Position numbers and translations under genes: made by a program. DNA of 64,000 nucleotides, from contig NZ_FMDN01000021.1 of NCBI RefSeq assembly GCF_900090245.1, positions 1 through 64,000 on the forward strand, read 5' to 3'. Origin of the DNA: Micromonospora halophytica (GTDB lineage: Bacteria; Actinomycetota; Actinomycetes; Mycobacteriales; Micromonosporaceae). This document shows, one piece after another, positions 48,988-59,806 of the stretch (the first letter of the stretch is position 1; every line of letters begins with the position of its first letter). Below the pieces are notes generated by a model. It made no database searches, had not been told where the DNA came from, and worked only from the letters and a program-made list of their open reading frames with translations.

Positions 48988-50057
48988 TGCTGGAGACCAC
49001 CATCGCGGCGATCCGGCCGCCCGACGAGCCGGCGATGGCCGCCGCCCGGGACCTCCAGGGACGGCTGACCAAGCCCGCCGGTTCGCTCGGCGCCCTGGAG
49101 GAGCTCTCCGTACGCCTGGCCGGGCTGGCCGGGACCTGCCCGCCGCCGCTGCCCGAACCGGCCGCGGTGGCGATCTTCGCCGGGGACCACGGCGTGCACG
49201 CCCAGGGGGTGACTCCCTGGCCGCAGGAGGTCACTGCCCAGATGATCGGCAACTTCCTGGCCGGCGGCGCGGTGGTCAACGCGTTCGCCCGGCAGGCCGG
49301 TGCGTCGGTCACCGTGGTCGACGTCGGCGTCGCCACCGCGCTTCCGGTCGACCCGGACGCCGACCGGGCCGGCCCCCGGCTGGTCGAGGCCAACGTCCGC
49401 CGGGGCACCCGGGACATGACCGTCACCGCCGCCCTGACCCGGGAGGAGGCCCGCACGGCGGTCGAGACCGGCATCCGCGTCGCCGGTGAGCTGGTCGATG
49501 CCGGGGCGGGGATCCTGCTCACCGGCGACATGGGCATCGCCAACACCACCCCGTCGGCCGCGCTGATCGCCGCCCTCACCGGGACCGACCCGGCCGAGGC
49601 GACCGGACGCGGCACCGGGGTGGACGACGAGACGTACCGGCGCAAGGTCGGCGTGGTGCGGGCCGCGCTGCGCCGGCACCGGCCCGACCCGGCCGACCCG
49701 CTGGGCGTGCTGGCCGCCGTCGGCGGCCTGGAACACGCGGCGCTGGCCGGCCTGATCCTCGGCGCCGCCGCGCGGCGCGTGCCGGTGCTGCTGGACGGGG
49801 TGATCGCGGCGAGCGCCGCGCTCGTCGCGGCGGCCCTGGCCCCGGACGCGGTCGGCGCGATGGTCGCCGGGCACCGCTCGGCCGAGCCGGGCGCCACCGT
49901 CGCGCTGCGGCACCTCGGGCTGGATCCGCTGATCGACCTCGGGCTGCGCCTCGGCGAGGGGACCGGTGCGCTGCTGGCGCTGCCGGTGGTCACCGGCGCG
50001 GTGCGGGTGCTGCACGAGGTCGCCACCTTCGACTCGGCGGGGGTCTCGGAGAAGTGA
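48984..50057 (+). CDS. cobT: Nicotinate-nucleotide-dimethylbenzimidazole phosphoribosyltransferase
   Basis: A 357-residue enzyme that makes alpha-ribazole phosphate for the lower ligand of cobalamin. LTKPAGSLGALEELSVRLAG at the N-terminus, IFAGDHGVHAQGVTPWPQEVTAQM, GDMGIANTTPSAAL and DLGLRLGEGTGALLALP (catalytic Glu, about 315) are clear family signatures. Coupled on both sides: four-base overlap with cobC upstream and with cobA/cysG downstream. GGAGG precedes the ATG. Confidence 0.97.
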   Translation: MMLETTIAAIRPPDEPAMAAARDLQGRLTKPAGSLGALEELSVRLAGLAGTCPPPLPEPAAVAIFAGDHGVHAQGVTPWPQEVTAQMIGNFLAGGAVVNAFARQAGASVTVVDVGVATALPVDPDADRAGPRLVEANVRRGTRDMTVTAALTREEARTAVETGIRVAGELVDAGAGILLTGDMGIANTTPSAALIAALTGTDPAEATGRGTGVDDETYRRKVGVVRAALRRHRPDPADPLGVLAAVGGLEHAALAGLILGAAARRVPVLLDGVIAASAALVAAALAPDAVGAMVAGHRSAEPGATVALRHLGLDPLIDLGLRLGEGTGALLALPVVTGAVRVLHEVATFDSAGVSEK

Positions 50058-51277
50058 CGGTCAATCCCTACCCCCTCGGCCTGCGGCTGGCGGGCCGGCG
50101 GGTGGTCGTGGTGGGCGGGGGAGCGGTCGCCACCCGCCGGGTGCCGGCACTGCTCGACGCGGGCGCGGACGTCTTCCTCGTCGCCCCGGAGTTGACCCCC
50201 GCCCTGCACGCGCACGTCGACGCCGGCCGGGTGCACTGGGCGCCGCGCCGGTTCGTCCCGGACGACCTCGACGGGGCCTGGCTGGTGCAGGTCGCCGTCG
50301 ACGACCCGCTCGCCGCCGCGTCGGTCAGCGCCGCCGCCGCCGAGCGGAAGATCTTCTGCGTACGCGCCGACGACCGCGCCGCCGCCACCGCCTGGACCCC
50401 GGCGGTCACCCGGCACGGCCCGGTCACCGTCGCGGTGCTCGGCGGTGGGGACCCCCGCCGGGCGATGAGCGTCCGCGACGCGGTACGCGACCTGCTGAAC
50501 GTCCGCACCGGTCTCGCCGCGGTGGCCCCGCAGGCGCCCACCGGGGCCGCCCCCGGCCGGGTGGCGCTGGTCGGGGCGGGCCCGGGCGACCCGGAGCTGA
50601 TCACCGTCAAGGGCTGGCGGCTGCTCACCGAGGCGGACGTGGTGGTCGCCGACCGTCTCGTCCCCGGGCTGCTCCTGGACGAACTGCGCCCCGACGTGGA
50701 GCTGGTCGACGCCTCCAAGATCCCGTACGGGCCGTCGCGGGCTCAGGAGGAGATCAACCGGATCCTGGTCGAGCGGGCGCTGGCCGGCAGGTTCGTGGTA
50801 CGGCTCAAGGGCGGTGACCCGTACGTCTTCGGCCGGGGTGGCGAGGAACTGCTCGCCTGCGCCGAGGCCGGTGTGCCGGTGACCGTCGTACCGGGGGTGA
50901 CCAGCGCGATCGCCGTGCCGGCGGTGGCCGGTGTCCCGGTCACCCACCGGGCGGTGGCGCACGAGTTCACCGTCGTCTCCGGGCACGTCGCGCCGGACTC
51001 GCCGGCCTCGCTGGTGCAGTGGCCGGCCCTCGCGGGACTGCGCGGCACCCTGGTGGTGCTGATGGGGCTGAAGAACCTCGCCGCGATCGCCGACACCCTC
51101 ACCGGGCACGGCAAGGACCCGGCCACCCGGGTCGCGGTGATCCAGGAGGGCACCACGGGCGCCCAGCGCAGCCTGCGCTCGACGCTCGGCACGGTGGCGG
51201 CGGACGTGGTCGCGGCGGGCCTGCGTCCGCCGGCGATCGTGGTGATCGGCTCCGTCGTCGGGGCCTTGGACACCTGA
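50054..51277 (+). CDS. cobA: Bifunctional siroheme synthase / uroporphyrinogen-III C-methyltransferase
   Basis: A 407-residue fusion. Residues 1-150 form the NAD-binding precorrin-2 dehydrogenase (VVVVGGGAVATRRVPALLDAGA). Residues 165-405 form the SAM-dependent methyltransferase with VALVGAGPGDPELITVKGWRLL, then RFVVRLKGGDPYVFGRGGEEL and PVTHRAVAHEFTVVSGH. It makes precorrin-2 and may oxidise it toward sirohaem or cobalamin, so it can feed both pathways. cysG-like naming is equally suitable. The GTG overlaps the cobT stop. A 17-bp-stem hairpin follows. Confidence 0.95.
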   Translation: MTVNPYPLGLRLAGRRVVVVGGGAVATRRVPALLDAGADVFLVAPELTPALHAHVDAGRVHWAPRRFVPDDLDGAWLVQVAVDDPLAAASVSAAAAERKIFCVRADDRAAATAWTPAVTRHGPVTVAVLGGGDPRRAMSVRDAVRDLLNVRTGLAAVAPQAPTGAAPGRVALVGAGPGDPELITVKGWRLLTEADVVVADRLVPGLLLDELRPDVELVDASKIPYGPSRAQEEINRILVERALAGRFVVRLKGGDPYVFGRGGEELLACAEAGVPVTVVPGVTSAIAVPAVAGVPVTHRAVAHEFTVVSGHVAPDSPASLVQWPALAGLRGTLVVLMGLKNLAAIADTLTGHGKDPATRVAVIQEGTTGAQRSLRSTLGTVAADVVAAGLRPPAIVVIGSVVGALDT

Positions 51278-51315
51278 GGTTCTGCCCGTCTCGAGCCTGG
51301 TGATCCGTGGAGACG

Positions 51316-51352
51316 CGACGGCGGCCGGAGACGAAGTCTCCGGCCGCCGTCG
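51316..51352. terminator. Perfect 17-bp-stem terminator hairpin
   Basis: The 17-base arm at 51316-51332 (starting CGACGGCGG) is exactly complementary to 51336-51352, with loop GAA. It separates the convergent cobalamin operon and trehalose genes. Confidence 0.8.
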
Positions 51353-51361
51353 TCGGTCAGG

Positions 51362-53968
51362 TCACTGCTTGAGCATGTTGTCCAGGAGCAGGGCGCAGCG
51401 GATCAGGCCCAGGTGGCTGTACGCCTGCGGGTGGTTGCCCAGGCCGCGCTCGGCGAGCGGGTCGTACTGCTCGGGGAGCAGGCCGGTCGGGCCGGCCGTG
51501 TCGACCATCTGGACGAACAGCTCCTCCGCGTCGGTGCGGCGGCCGGTGCGCAGGTACGCCTCGATCAGCCACGCCGTGCAGATGTGGAAGCCGCCCTCCC
51601 GGCCGGGCAGGCCGTCGTCCCAGTGGTACCGGTAGACGACCGGGCCGCTGCGCAGGTCCGCCTCGATCCGGAGCACGGTGGAGAGGAAGCGCGGGTCGTC
51701 GCCCGGGAGCAGCCCCGACAGGCCGATCCAGAGCGAGGAGGCGTCCATGTCCTCGTCGCCGTACGCGACGCTGTACGCCTCGACCTCCTCGTGCCAGCCG
51801 TTCTCCAGCACGTTCGCGCCGATCCGGTCGCGCAGCTCCACCCACTCGGGCCGGTCCTCGCCGCCGTGCTGACGCATCACGTGCAGCGCCCGGTCCACGG
51901 TCATCCAGCACATCACCTTGGAGAAGATGTGGTGCCGGGGAGGAAGACGGGCCTCCCAGATGCCGTGGTCGGGCTCGTGCCAGCGACGGCGTACCGCCTC
52001 GACCATGTTCTCCAGCACCCGCCACTCGTCCTCACGGACCGAGCCGCGGGCGTCGGCCACGGCGGCGATCAGGTCGGCGATCGGGCCGAAGACGTCGAGC
52101 TGGAGCTGGTGGTTGGCGAGGTTGCCGACCCGGACCGGCCGGGAGCCGGCGTACCCGGGCAGGGTGTCGATGACCGCCTCGGCGCCCAGCTCGTAGCCGT
52201 CCACCGTGTAGAGCGGGTGCAGCCGCTCCGGGTGCCCGCCGGTGCGCTCGATGCAGCCGTCCACCCAGCGCAGCAGCGCCTCGGCCTCCTCGATCGAGCC
52301 GAGGTCGACAAGCGCCCGCGCGGTCATCGCCGCGTCGCGCAGCCAGCAGTACCGGTAGTCCCAGTTCCGCACGCCGCCCAGTTCCTCCGGCAGCGAGGTG
52401 GTGGCTGCCGCCAGGATCGATCCGGTCGCCTCGTGGCAGAGCCCACGAAGCGTGAGCGCGCTGCGGGCGACCAGGTCCCGGGCGGTGGTCGGCAGCCGCA
52501 GCGAGGCCACCCAGTCCTTCCAGGGCTGCTCGGCAGCGGCCTGCCGGTCGTGGATCGGGTCGGCGTGGTGCTCCAGGCTGTGCGTGCCGAAGCGCAGCTC
52601 CAGCACGACCTGCCCGCCAGCCGCGCGCAGGTCGACCACGGCACGGGCGGTCTCGTAGCCCCCGTCGTTGCTGATCTCCCAATCCACGCCGGGGGCGTAG
52701 AGCGCGGCCGGCTCGTTGGAGCCGAGCACCAGCAGGCCGTCGTCCATCGGCTGGAGCTGCGTGGCGACCTGGCCGAACTCGGGCCGCGGGGCGAACTCGA
52801 TCCGGGCCTTGCCGGAGCCGGTGAGCACCCGTACCAGGGTCGAGTCGCCGGTGATGATCGCCGGGCCGTCCGGGGTGGTCTCCCGGGCCGGCAGGTCGAG
52901 CCAGTCGGTGACGGTGAGGCCGGACCAGCGGGTCTCCACGGTCATCGTGCCGTTGCGGTAGCGCTGCCCCAGCGGGATGCCGCCGCGCTCCGGGCCGATG
53001 GTGAAGTGCCCGGCGGGGCTGCCGCCGACCAGGTCGGCGAAGATCGCCGCCGAGTCCGGCTTGGGGTGGCAGAGCCAGCTGACCTTGGCCTCGGGGGTGA
53101 GCAGGGCGACGGTCCGACCGTTGGCGAGCATCGAGTGCCGCTCGATCGGGACGGCCCGCTCGCCGAAGAGCCAGTGCCGGCGGGTCTCCAGCAGCAGGCC
53201 GAGGGCCCGGGCGGCGTCGATCGGCTCGGCGACCCGGTAGTGGGCCTGGGTGTCGCCGGGGCCGATCTTGATGCCGACGTCGGGGCCGTGCAGGTTGCCG
53301 AAGGCGTTCTCGTCGGTGACGTCGTCGCCGATGAAGAGCACCGCGCTGGCCGAGAGCTGGGTCCGCAACTGGTCGACCGCGGTGCCCTTGTGGGTCGCGA
53401 CCACCGACAGCTCGATGACCTCCTTGCCCTGGGTGACGGTGACGTCCTCCCAGGTGGCGGGGCCGCTGCGGACCGCCTCGATGACGGCGGCGGCGACCTG
53501 CGGGTCGACCCCGCGGGTGTGCACCGCGACGCTGGCCGGCTTGCGTTCCAGCCGTACGCCCGGGTGGGCGGCGGCGATCTCGCGCAGCGCGTCGCGCAGC
53601 CGGGTGCGTACGGCGACCAGCTCGGGGGAGAGCCGTTCCACGAATCCGATGTCGAACTCGGAGCCGTGGCTGCCGACCAGGTGGACCTCGCTGGGCAGCC
53701 GGGACAGCGCCGCCAGGTCCCGCAGCGCGCGACCGGAGACCACCGCGACGGTGGTCTGTGGCAGCGCGGCCAGCGCGCGGACCGCGGCGACCGACTCCGG
53801 CAGCGGCACGGCCTTGCTCGGGTCCTCGACGATCGGGGCGAGCGTCCCGTCGTAGTCGCAGGCGACCAGGAGCTGCGGGACCCGGGCGATCCGCCCGATG
53901 GCCGCGCGCAGCTCGGGGTCCATCGTCCCCGCGGGCGGGGTCACGATGTCGGTGGCGGGGGCGTTCAC
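51362..53968 (-). CDS. Trehalose-phosphatase fused to a GH15 glycoside hydrolase
   Basis: An 868-residue protein. Residues about 30-250 are a HAD-type trehalose-6-phosphate phosphatase (CDYDGTLAPI, VSGRALRDL, GKEVIELSV, FIGDDVTDE). Residues about 275-868 are a GH15-type domain with an N-terminal beta-sandwich and an (alpha/alpha)6 barrel (GVRNWDYRYCWLRDAAMTARAL about 555, then YGDEDMDASSLWIGLSGLL and GLLPEQYDP). It could both make trehalose and cleave trehalose or another glucoside. The GTG start has AGGTGA six bases upstream. It lies downstream of otsA with a 55-bp gap. Confidence 0.92.
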   Translation of the reverse strand: MNAPATDIVTPPAGTMDPELRAAIGRIARVPQLLVACDYDGTLAPIVEDPSKAVPLPESVAAVRALAALPQTTVAVVSGRALRDLAALSRLPSEVHLVGSHGSEFDIGFVERLSPELVAVRTRLRDALREIAAAHPGVRLERKPASVAVHTRGVDPQVAAAVIEAVRSGPATWEDVTVTQGKEVIELSVVATHKGTAVDQLRTQLSASAVLFIGDDVTDENAFGNLHGPDVGIKIGPGDTQAHYRVAEPIDAARALGLLLETRRHWLFGERAVPIERHSMLANGRTVALLTPEAKVSWLCHPKPDSAAIFADLVGGSPAGHFTIGPERGGIPLGQRYRNGTMTVETRWSGLTVTDWLDLPARETTPDGPAIITGDSTLVRVLTGSGKARIEFAPRPEFGQVATQLQPMDDGLLVLGSNEPAALYAPGVDWEISNDGGYETARAVVDLRAAGGQVVLELRFGTHSLEHHADPIHDRQAAAEQPWKDWVASLRLPTTARDLVARSALTLRGLCHEATGSILAAATTSLPEELGGVRNWDYRYCWLRDAAMTARALVDLGSIEEAEALLRWVDGCIERTGGHPERLHPLYTVDGYELGAEAVIDTLPGYAGSRPVRVGNLANHQLQLDVFGPIADLIAAVADARGSVREDEWRVLENMVEAVRRRWHEPDHGIWEARLPPRHHIFSKVMCWMTVDRALHVMRQHGGEDRPEWVELRDRIGANVLENGWHEEVEAYSVAYGDEDMDASSLWIGLSGLLPGDDPRFLSTVLRIEADLRSGPVVYRYHWDDGLPGREGGFHICTAWLIEAYLRTGRRTDAEELFVQMVDTAGPTGLLPEQYDPLAERGLGNHPQAYSHLGLIRCALLLDNMLKQ

Positions 53969-54023
53969 GATGTCACCTCGGTTCGCGGCTGCGGGGCTCG
54001 CAGGGTCGGCTCACTCCGCACGC

Positions 54024-55424
54024 TCACGAGGCCTCCGCCCCGCGCGTGCCGAGTTCGGTGAGGAACGATTTCGCCCAGTGCCCCACGTCGTGGGTGCGCA
54101 GATGACGTTGCATGATCCGCATGCGTCGACGGGCCTCCGGCTTCTCCACGTGTACAGCCCGCAGGAGAGCGTCCTTGACGGCGTCGGGGTCGTGCGGGTT
54201 GCACAGGAACGCCTGACGCAGCTCGGTGGCGGCGCCGGCGAACTCGCTGAGCACGAGCGCGCCGCCCTGGTCGGCGCGCGATGCCACGTACTCCTTGGCC
54301 ACCAGATTCATTCCGTCTCGCAGCGGGGTCACCATCATCACGTCGGCCGCGACGTACATCGCGGCCAGTTCGGAGCGACTGTACGACTGATGCAGATAAT
54401 GCACCGCCGGCACGCCGACCCGTCCGAATTCACCATTAATCCGGCCAACTTCCCGTTCCACCTTGACGCGAAGTGCCTGGTAGTGCTCCACGCGCTCGCG
54501 GCTGGGCGTGGCGACCTGCACCATAACCGCGTCCGGAACTGTCAACTTTCCGTCAGCAAGAAGTTCCCGGAAGGCCTTGAGTCGGAGCTCGATGCCCTTG
54601 GTGTAGTCCAGCCGGTCGACGCCCAGGATGATCGTCTTCGGGTTGCCGAGCTCCTCGCGGATCTGCTTCGCCCGGGCCTGGATCGCCGCGTCCTCGGCCA
54701 GCCGTTCCATCTCCCGAGTGTCGATGGAGATCGGGAACGCCCCGGCCTTCACCTGCCGGCCGTCCACCTGGATCATCTGGCCCTCGTAGCGCAGGCCGAG
54801 CAGGTGCCGGGCCAGCCGGACGAAGTTCTGCGCGGCCAGCCGCTGCTGGAATCCGACCAGATCGGCCCCGAGCAGGCCGCGCAGGATCTCGGTGCGGAAC
54901 GGCATCTGCATGAACAGCTCGATCGGCGGGAACGGGATGTGCAGGAAGAAGCCGATCTTCAGGTCGGGCCGCAGCTCGCGGAGCATCGCCGGGACCAGCT
55001 GGAGCTGGTAGTCCTGCACCCAGACCGTCGCGCCCTCGGCCGCGACCTCCGCCGCGGCCTCCGCGAACCGGGCGTTGACCAGCCGGTACGCCTCGCGCCA
55101 GCGGCGCTTGTAGGCGGGCGTCTCCACCGCGTCGTGGTAGAGCGGCCAGATGGTGGCGTTGGACTGGCCCTCGTAGTAGCGTTCCAGCTCCTCCGCGCTG
55201 AGCGGGACCGGGTGCAGGCGGATGCCCTCCAGGTCGAACGGCTCCGGGGCGGCCCCCGTGCCACCGGCCCAGCCCACCCAGGTGCCCCGGTGCTCGGCGA
55301 GGACGGGGTGCAACGCGGTGACCAGCCCGCCCGGGCTGCGTCGCCACTGCCGTCCCTCTGGTGTGCTCACCTCGTCGACCGGCAGTCGGTTCGCCACTAC
55401 GACAAAGGAGCTACGGACGGTCAC
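54024..55424 (-). CDS. otsA: Trehalose-6-phosphate synthase
   Basis: A 466-residue GT20 enzyme that joins UDP- or ADP-glucose to glucose-6-phosphate. SFVVVANRLPVDEV (sugar-phosphate loop), GGLVTALHPVL, WVQDYQLQLVPAMLR, FLHIPFPPIELF, VDRLDYTKGIELRLKAF (about 260) and TPLRDGMNLVAKEYVA (about 360) are all intact. The GTG at 55424 has GGAGGTGG nine bases upstream. It is transcribed with the phosphatase-GH15 gene as a trehalose synthesis unit. Confidence 0.97.
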   Translation of the reverse strand: MTVRSSFVVVANRLPVDEVSTPEGRQWRRSPGGLVTALHPVLAEHRGTWVGWAGGTGAAPEPFDLEGIRLHPVPLSAEELERYYEGQSNATIWPLYHDAVETPAYKRRWREAYRLVNARFAEAAAEVAAEGATVWVQDYQLQLVPAMLRELRPDLKIGFFLHIPFPPIELFMQMPFRTEILRGLLGADLVGFQQRLAAQNFVRLARHLLGLRYEGQMIQVDGRQVKAGAFPISIDTREMERLAEDAAIQARAKQIREELGNPKTIILGVDRLDYTKGIELRLKAFRELLADGKLTVPDAVMVQVATPSRERVEHYQALRVKVEREVGRINGEFGRVGVPAVHYLHQSYSRSELAAMYVAADVMMVTPLRDGMNLVAKEYVASRADQGGALVLSEFAGAATELRQAFLCNPHDPDAVKDALLRAVHVEKPEARRRMRIMQRHLRTHDVGHWAKSFLTELGTRGAEAS

Positions 55425-55743
55425 GATCGGCCACCTCCGGGTGCTGACGGGTCCACCGCGATGAGCGTACTGAGCGTAGCTGCGGCGTCTGGTGCCCCGT
55501 GCCGGAGTCACCTACCCGTCCCACGACCGCTCAACCCATGACGTGATCTTGACGACACCCGCTGCCTGCGGCGGCACGCGGCGCAGCGCCGGGCGGGGTG
55601 ATGTGGGCGCGGCGGGGCGTACCTGTCAGGATTGACGACGACGTGCGCGCGGCCGGCCCCGGGCCGGTGGCGGCGGGCGGAAGTCGCCGCCCGCGCCCGC
55701 GCCCGCAAGCTCGCGATCGCAACCGACGGAGGTAGCCCGCACC

Positions 55744-57420
<1,677 letters not shown>

Positions 57421-57421
57421 C

Positions 57422-57868
57422 GTGGCCGACCGGTTTGTCTACCACTGCACGCTGCGGTGGTCCGACCTGGACGCGTACGGCCACGTCAACAACGCCCGCT
57501 TCCTCACCCTGTACGAGGAGGCCCGGGTCGCGATGATGTTCGCCGGCGGCCGGGCGTGGGGCGTCGACTCGTTCTCCGACGGAGTGGTCATCCGCCGGCA
57601 CGAGGTCGACTACCTGCGCCCGGTGGACTACGCGCTGGGCCGGGCCACCGCGGAGGCGGCCCCGAGCGTCCGCATCGAACTGTGGGTGGAGGAGATCCGG
57701 GCCTCCCGGTTCACCGTGGCCTACGAGTTGTACGACGGCGACGTGCTGGCCAGCACCGCCCGGTCGGTGCTGGTGCCGTTCGACCTGACCGCCAAGCGGC
57801 CCCGGCGGATCACCGACGACGAGCGGACCTTCCTGCTGTCGTACGCCCTGTCCAGCGGTGCGGCGTGA
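57422..57868 (+). CDS. Acyl-CoA thioesterase, 4-hydroxybenzoyl-CoA-type hot-dog fold
   Basis: A 148-residue hot-dog thioesterase: VYHCTLRWSDLDAYGHVNNARFLTLYEEARVAMM carries the catalytic Asp and the family WxDxDxxGHVNN motif, with FRVAYELYDGD-like strand later. It hydrolyses an acyl-CoA; the chain is unknown. It starts at GTG one base after the ettA stop and overlaps the following gene by GTGA, so all three are likely one transcript. Confidence 0.93.
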   Translation: MADRFVYHCTLRWSDLDAYGHVNNARFLTLYEEARVAMMFAGGRAWGVDSFSDGVVIRRHEVDYLRPVDYALGRATAEAAPSVRIELWVEEIRASRFTVAYELYDGDVLASTARSVLVPFDLTAKRPRRITDDERTFLLSYALSSGAA

Positions 57869-58554
57869 GCGGGGCGCCGGCCGTGACGCCGGGGCACGGG
57901 CTGGACGGCGTCGCCGACGCGGGCGCCTTCCTGTCCCGGCTGGTCCGCTTCGACCCGGCCACCGTGGTCCGGCTGCGGCCGGTCGACGGGGCCGGGCGGA
58001 CCACCCTCTGGGCCCGGCTGCCATGGGACGTGCTGGTGGCCCGTACGGTGGCCGGCCGGGCGCCGTACGACGTCACGGTCGCCGCCGCGGACCTGCTGGC
58101 CCGGCTGGAGTCCGCCGACGGCGCGCTGCCGACCCGCCGGGACGACCGGTGGCGCTGGCCGCTGCCGCCGACGGCCGGTCGCGGGGTGGAGGCGTTGCCC
58201 GCCGGTGAACTGCGCCGGATCGCCGAGGCGGCGGCGGGCACCCTGCGCAGCGCGGCCACGCACGGTGTCGGCGGGCGTGCGGTGGGGCAGCGGATGCTGC
58301 GCGACGCGCTGCTCGACCACGTCGCGGTGGTGGTGACTCCGGACGACGCGCCGGGGGAGCCGGTCGAGGTGAGCCAGCGTCTGGTCCAGGGTCTGGTCCG
58401 GATGGGATTCCTCGGGCCGGTGGACTCTCCCGGCGAGGTGCAGGTCCGGGTGGTCGGCCGATGGGTCGGACTGGTCGGACCGTACGGAGCGGCATGGTCG
58501 CGGAAGGTTTCCGATCTTGCCGTCCGACCCCTCGGAAATCATCCGAAAGGATGA
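57865..58554 (+). CDS. Conserved actinobacterial hypothetical protein
   Basis: A 229-residue protein of mixed alpha/beta composition (FLSRLVRFDPATVVRLRP, then RTTLWARLPWDVLVARTV, then LRDALLDHVAVVV and VEVSQRLVQGLVRMGFLG). No catalytic motif is recognised. It is coupled to the thioesterase gene and ettA, and this three-gene order is common in related genomes. The start is GTG at 57865. Confidence 0.8.
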   Translation: MSGAPAVTPGHGLDGVADAGAFLSRLVRFDPATVVRLRPVDGAGRTTLWARLPWDVLVARTVAGRAPYDVTVAAADLLARLESADGALPTRRDDRWRWPLPPTAGRGVEALPAGELRRIAEAAAGTLRSAATHGVGGRAVGQRMLRDALLDHVAVVVTPDDAPGEPVEVSQRLVQGLVRMGFLGPVDSPGEVQVRVVGRWVGLVGPYGAAWSRKVSDLAVRPLGNHPKG

Positions 58555-58754
58555 GCCGCACTCATTCTTCCGGGCTGGGGCTGGCGTTGGGGGGGTGCTT
58601 CCGCCCGGCTGTCCGGGTACCGTCCATCCTCGGATCCAACGCACCGTAGGCGTCCGGATCCGCTGGGGAGTGAGGTGCGCGAGCGATGCCGTGGTGGTCA
58701 TGGCGCCCTGGTCCCGCCAGTGGCGGCGACCCGGAAACTCGAAGCGGGACCACA

Positions 58755-59270
58755 GTGGACAGCACCGTCCGGGTCGGACCACCGTCCCCCCGGCAGCCGG
58801 GGGACGACTGCAAGGCCGCCGACCGGTCGGTGATCGCCGACATGCCGGTCACCGTGGCCCCGGTCACCCTGCGCCGGGTCTGCGACGCCCTCGACCTGCT
58901 CGATGTGCGCTACCTGGCCGACGGTGACGGGAACCTGCTGGCCATGTGGGAGCGGCACGCGGTGCTGGTCACTCTTGAGGGTCCGGAGGACGAGATCCTG
59001 GTGATGCGGGCCCGTCCACACGCGACGGTGCCGCCGGACTGGGCGGACCGGGCCTACCGGGTGGTCAACGAGTGGAACCACACCCGCCGGTTCTGCAAGG
59101 CCTACATCGGCGACCCGACCGAGCGTGGTCAACTGCCCATCTACGCCGAGCTTCAGGTGCCGCTCGGCGCCGGCACCCACGACGCGCTCCTGGTCGAGAT
59201 GCTCGACTGCGGCGCGGCCGTGGCGACCACCTTCGTCGACTGGCTGCACGACGAGGGCGCGCTGCTCTGA
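58755..59270 (+). CDS. YbjN-domain protein
   Basis: A 171-residue protein, disordered at the start, then a YbjN-fold domain: RRVCDALDLLDVRYLADGDGNLLAMWERHAVLVTLEGPEDEILVMRARP and VVNEWNHTRRFCKAYIG...YAELQVPLGAGTHDALLVEML. YbjN proteins are chaperone-like (type III secretion chaperone fold) and may link stress to cell division or motility. The start at GTG 58755 matches the MDSTVRVG-type start of relatives; ATG 58686 is an alternative. The cargo protein at 15137 has a more distant version of this domain. Confidence 0.88.
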   Translation: MDSTVRVGPPSPRQPGDDCKAADRSVIADMPVTVAPVTLRRVCDALDLLDVRYLADGDGNLLAMWERHAVLVTLEGPEDEILVMRARPHATVPPDWADRAYRVVNEWNHTRRFCKAYIGDPTERGQLPIYAELQVPLGAGTHDALLVEMLDCGAAVATTFVDWLHDEGALL

Positions 59271-59321
59271 GCCGGCCACGGGGGCCGCAACGGGCTGCCC
59301 GCCGAGCCGCCAGGGTGACGC

Positions 59322-59744
59322 CTACCCGGCCGGGTCCTCCATGACGTTCACCAGGAAGTAGGCCGCGCGCTCCAGGTAGTCCCAGAGCGCCCCGGCGATC
59401 TCCGGTGGCAGGTCCAGCCGGTGGACGGCCCGCCGCATGTGGTGCAGCCAGGCGTCCCGCTCCGCGGCGCCGATCCGGAACGACGCGTGCCGCATCCGCA
59501 GCCGCGGGTGCCCGCGCTGGGCCGAGTAGGTGTGCGGGCCGCCCCAGTACTGCATCAGGAAGAGCGTCAGGCGGTCGGCGGCCGGCCCGAGGTCCTCCTC
59601 CGGGTACATCGGCCGCAGCAGCGGGTCGGTGGCGACGCCGGCGTAGAACTCGTCGACCAGCTTGCGGAAGGTGGGCTCGCCGCCGACCGCTTCGAAGAGG
59701 GTCATCGACGGCTCGGTACGGTCGGATTCACCTGCGGGGTTCAC
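59322..59744 (-). CDS. glbO: Group II truncated haemoglobin
   Basis: A 140-residue (or shorter) haemoglobin: LFEAVGGEPTFRKLVDEFYAGVATDPLLRPMYP (with the B10 tyrosine and distal residues), then FLMQYWGGPHTYSAQRGHPRLRMRHASF (Trp and proximal His of the trHbO group), and AWLHHMRRAV. It binds oxygen and helps NO detoxification or oxygen supply to membranes. The GTG at 59744 and ATG at 59705 are both possible starts. It lies 62 bases after an MFS carrier gene on the same strand. Confidence 0.93.
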   Translation of the reverse strand: MNPAGESDRTEPSMTLFEAVGGEPTFRKLVDEFYAGVATDPLLRPMYPEEDLGPAADRLTLFLMQYWGGPHTYSAQRGHPRLRMRHASFRIGAAERDAWLHHMRRAVHRLDLPPEIAGALWDYLERAAYFLVNVMEDPAG

Positions 59745-59806
59745 CGCTCCATCCTGCCAGGTGCGCCGGGCCGCCGGTCGCCGCGTACCGGTCGGGCGGC
59801 TGCCGA

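Noticed and set aside
51413..54061. 882-codon open frame opposite to the trehalose-phosphatase/GH15 gene
   Set aside because: It is a mirror of a well-supported gene and shows only low-complexity Val/Gly/Asp/Leu composition.
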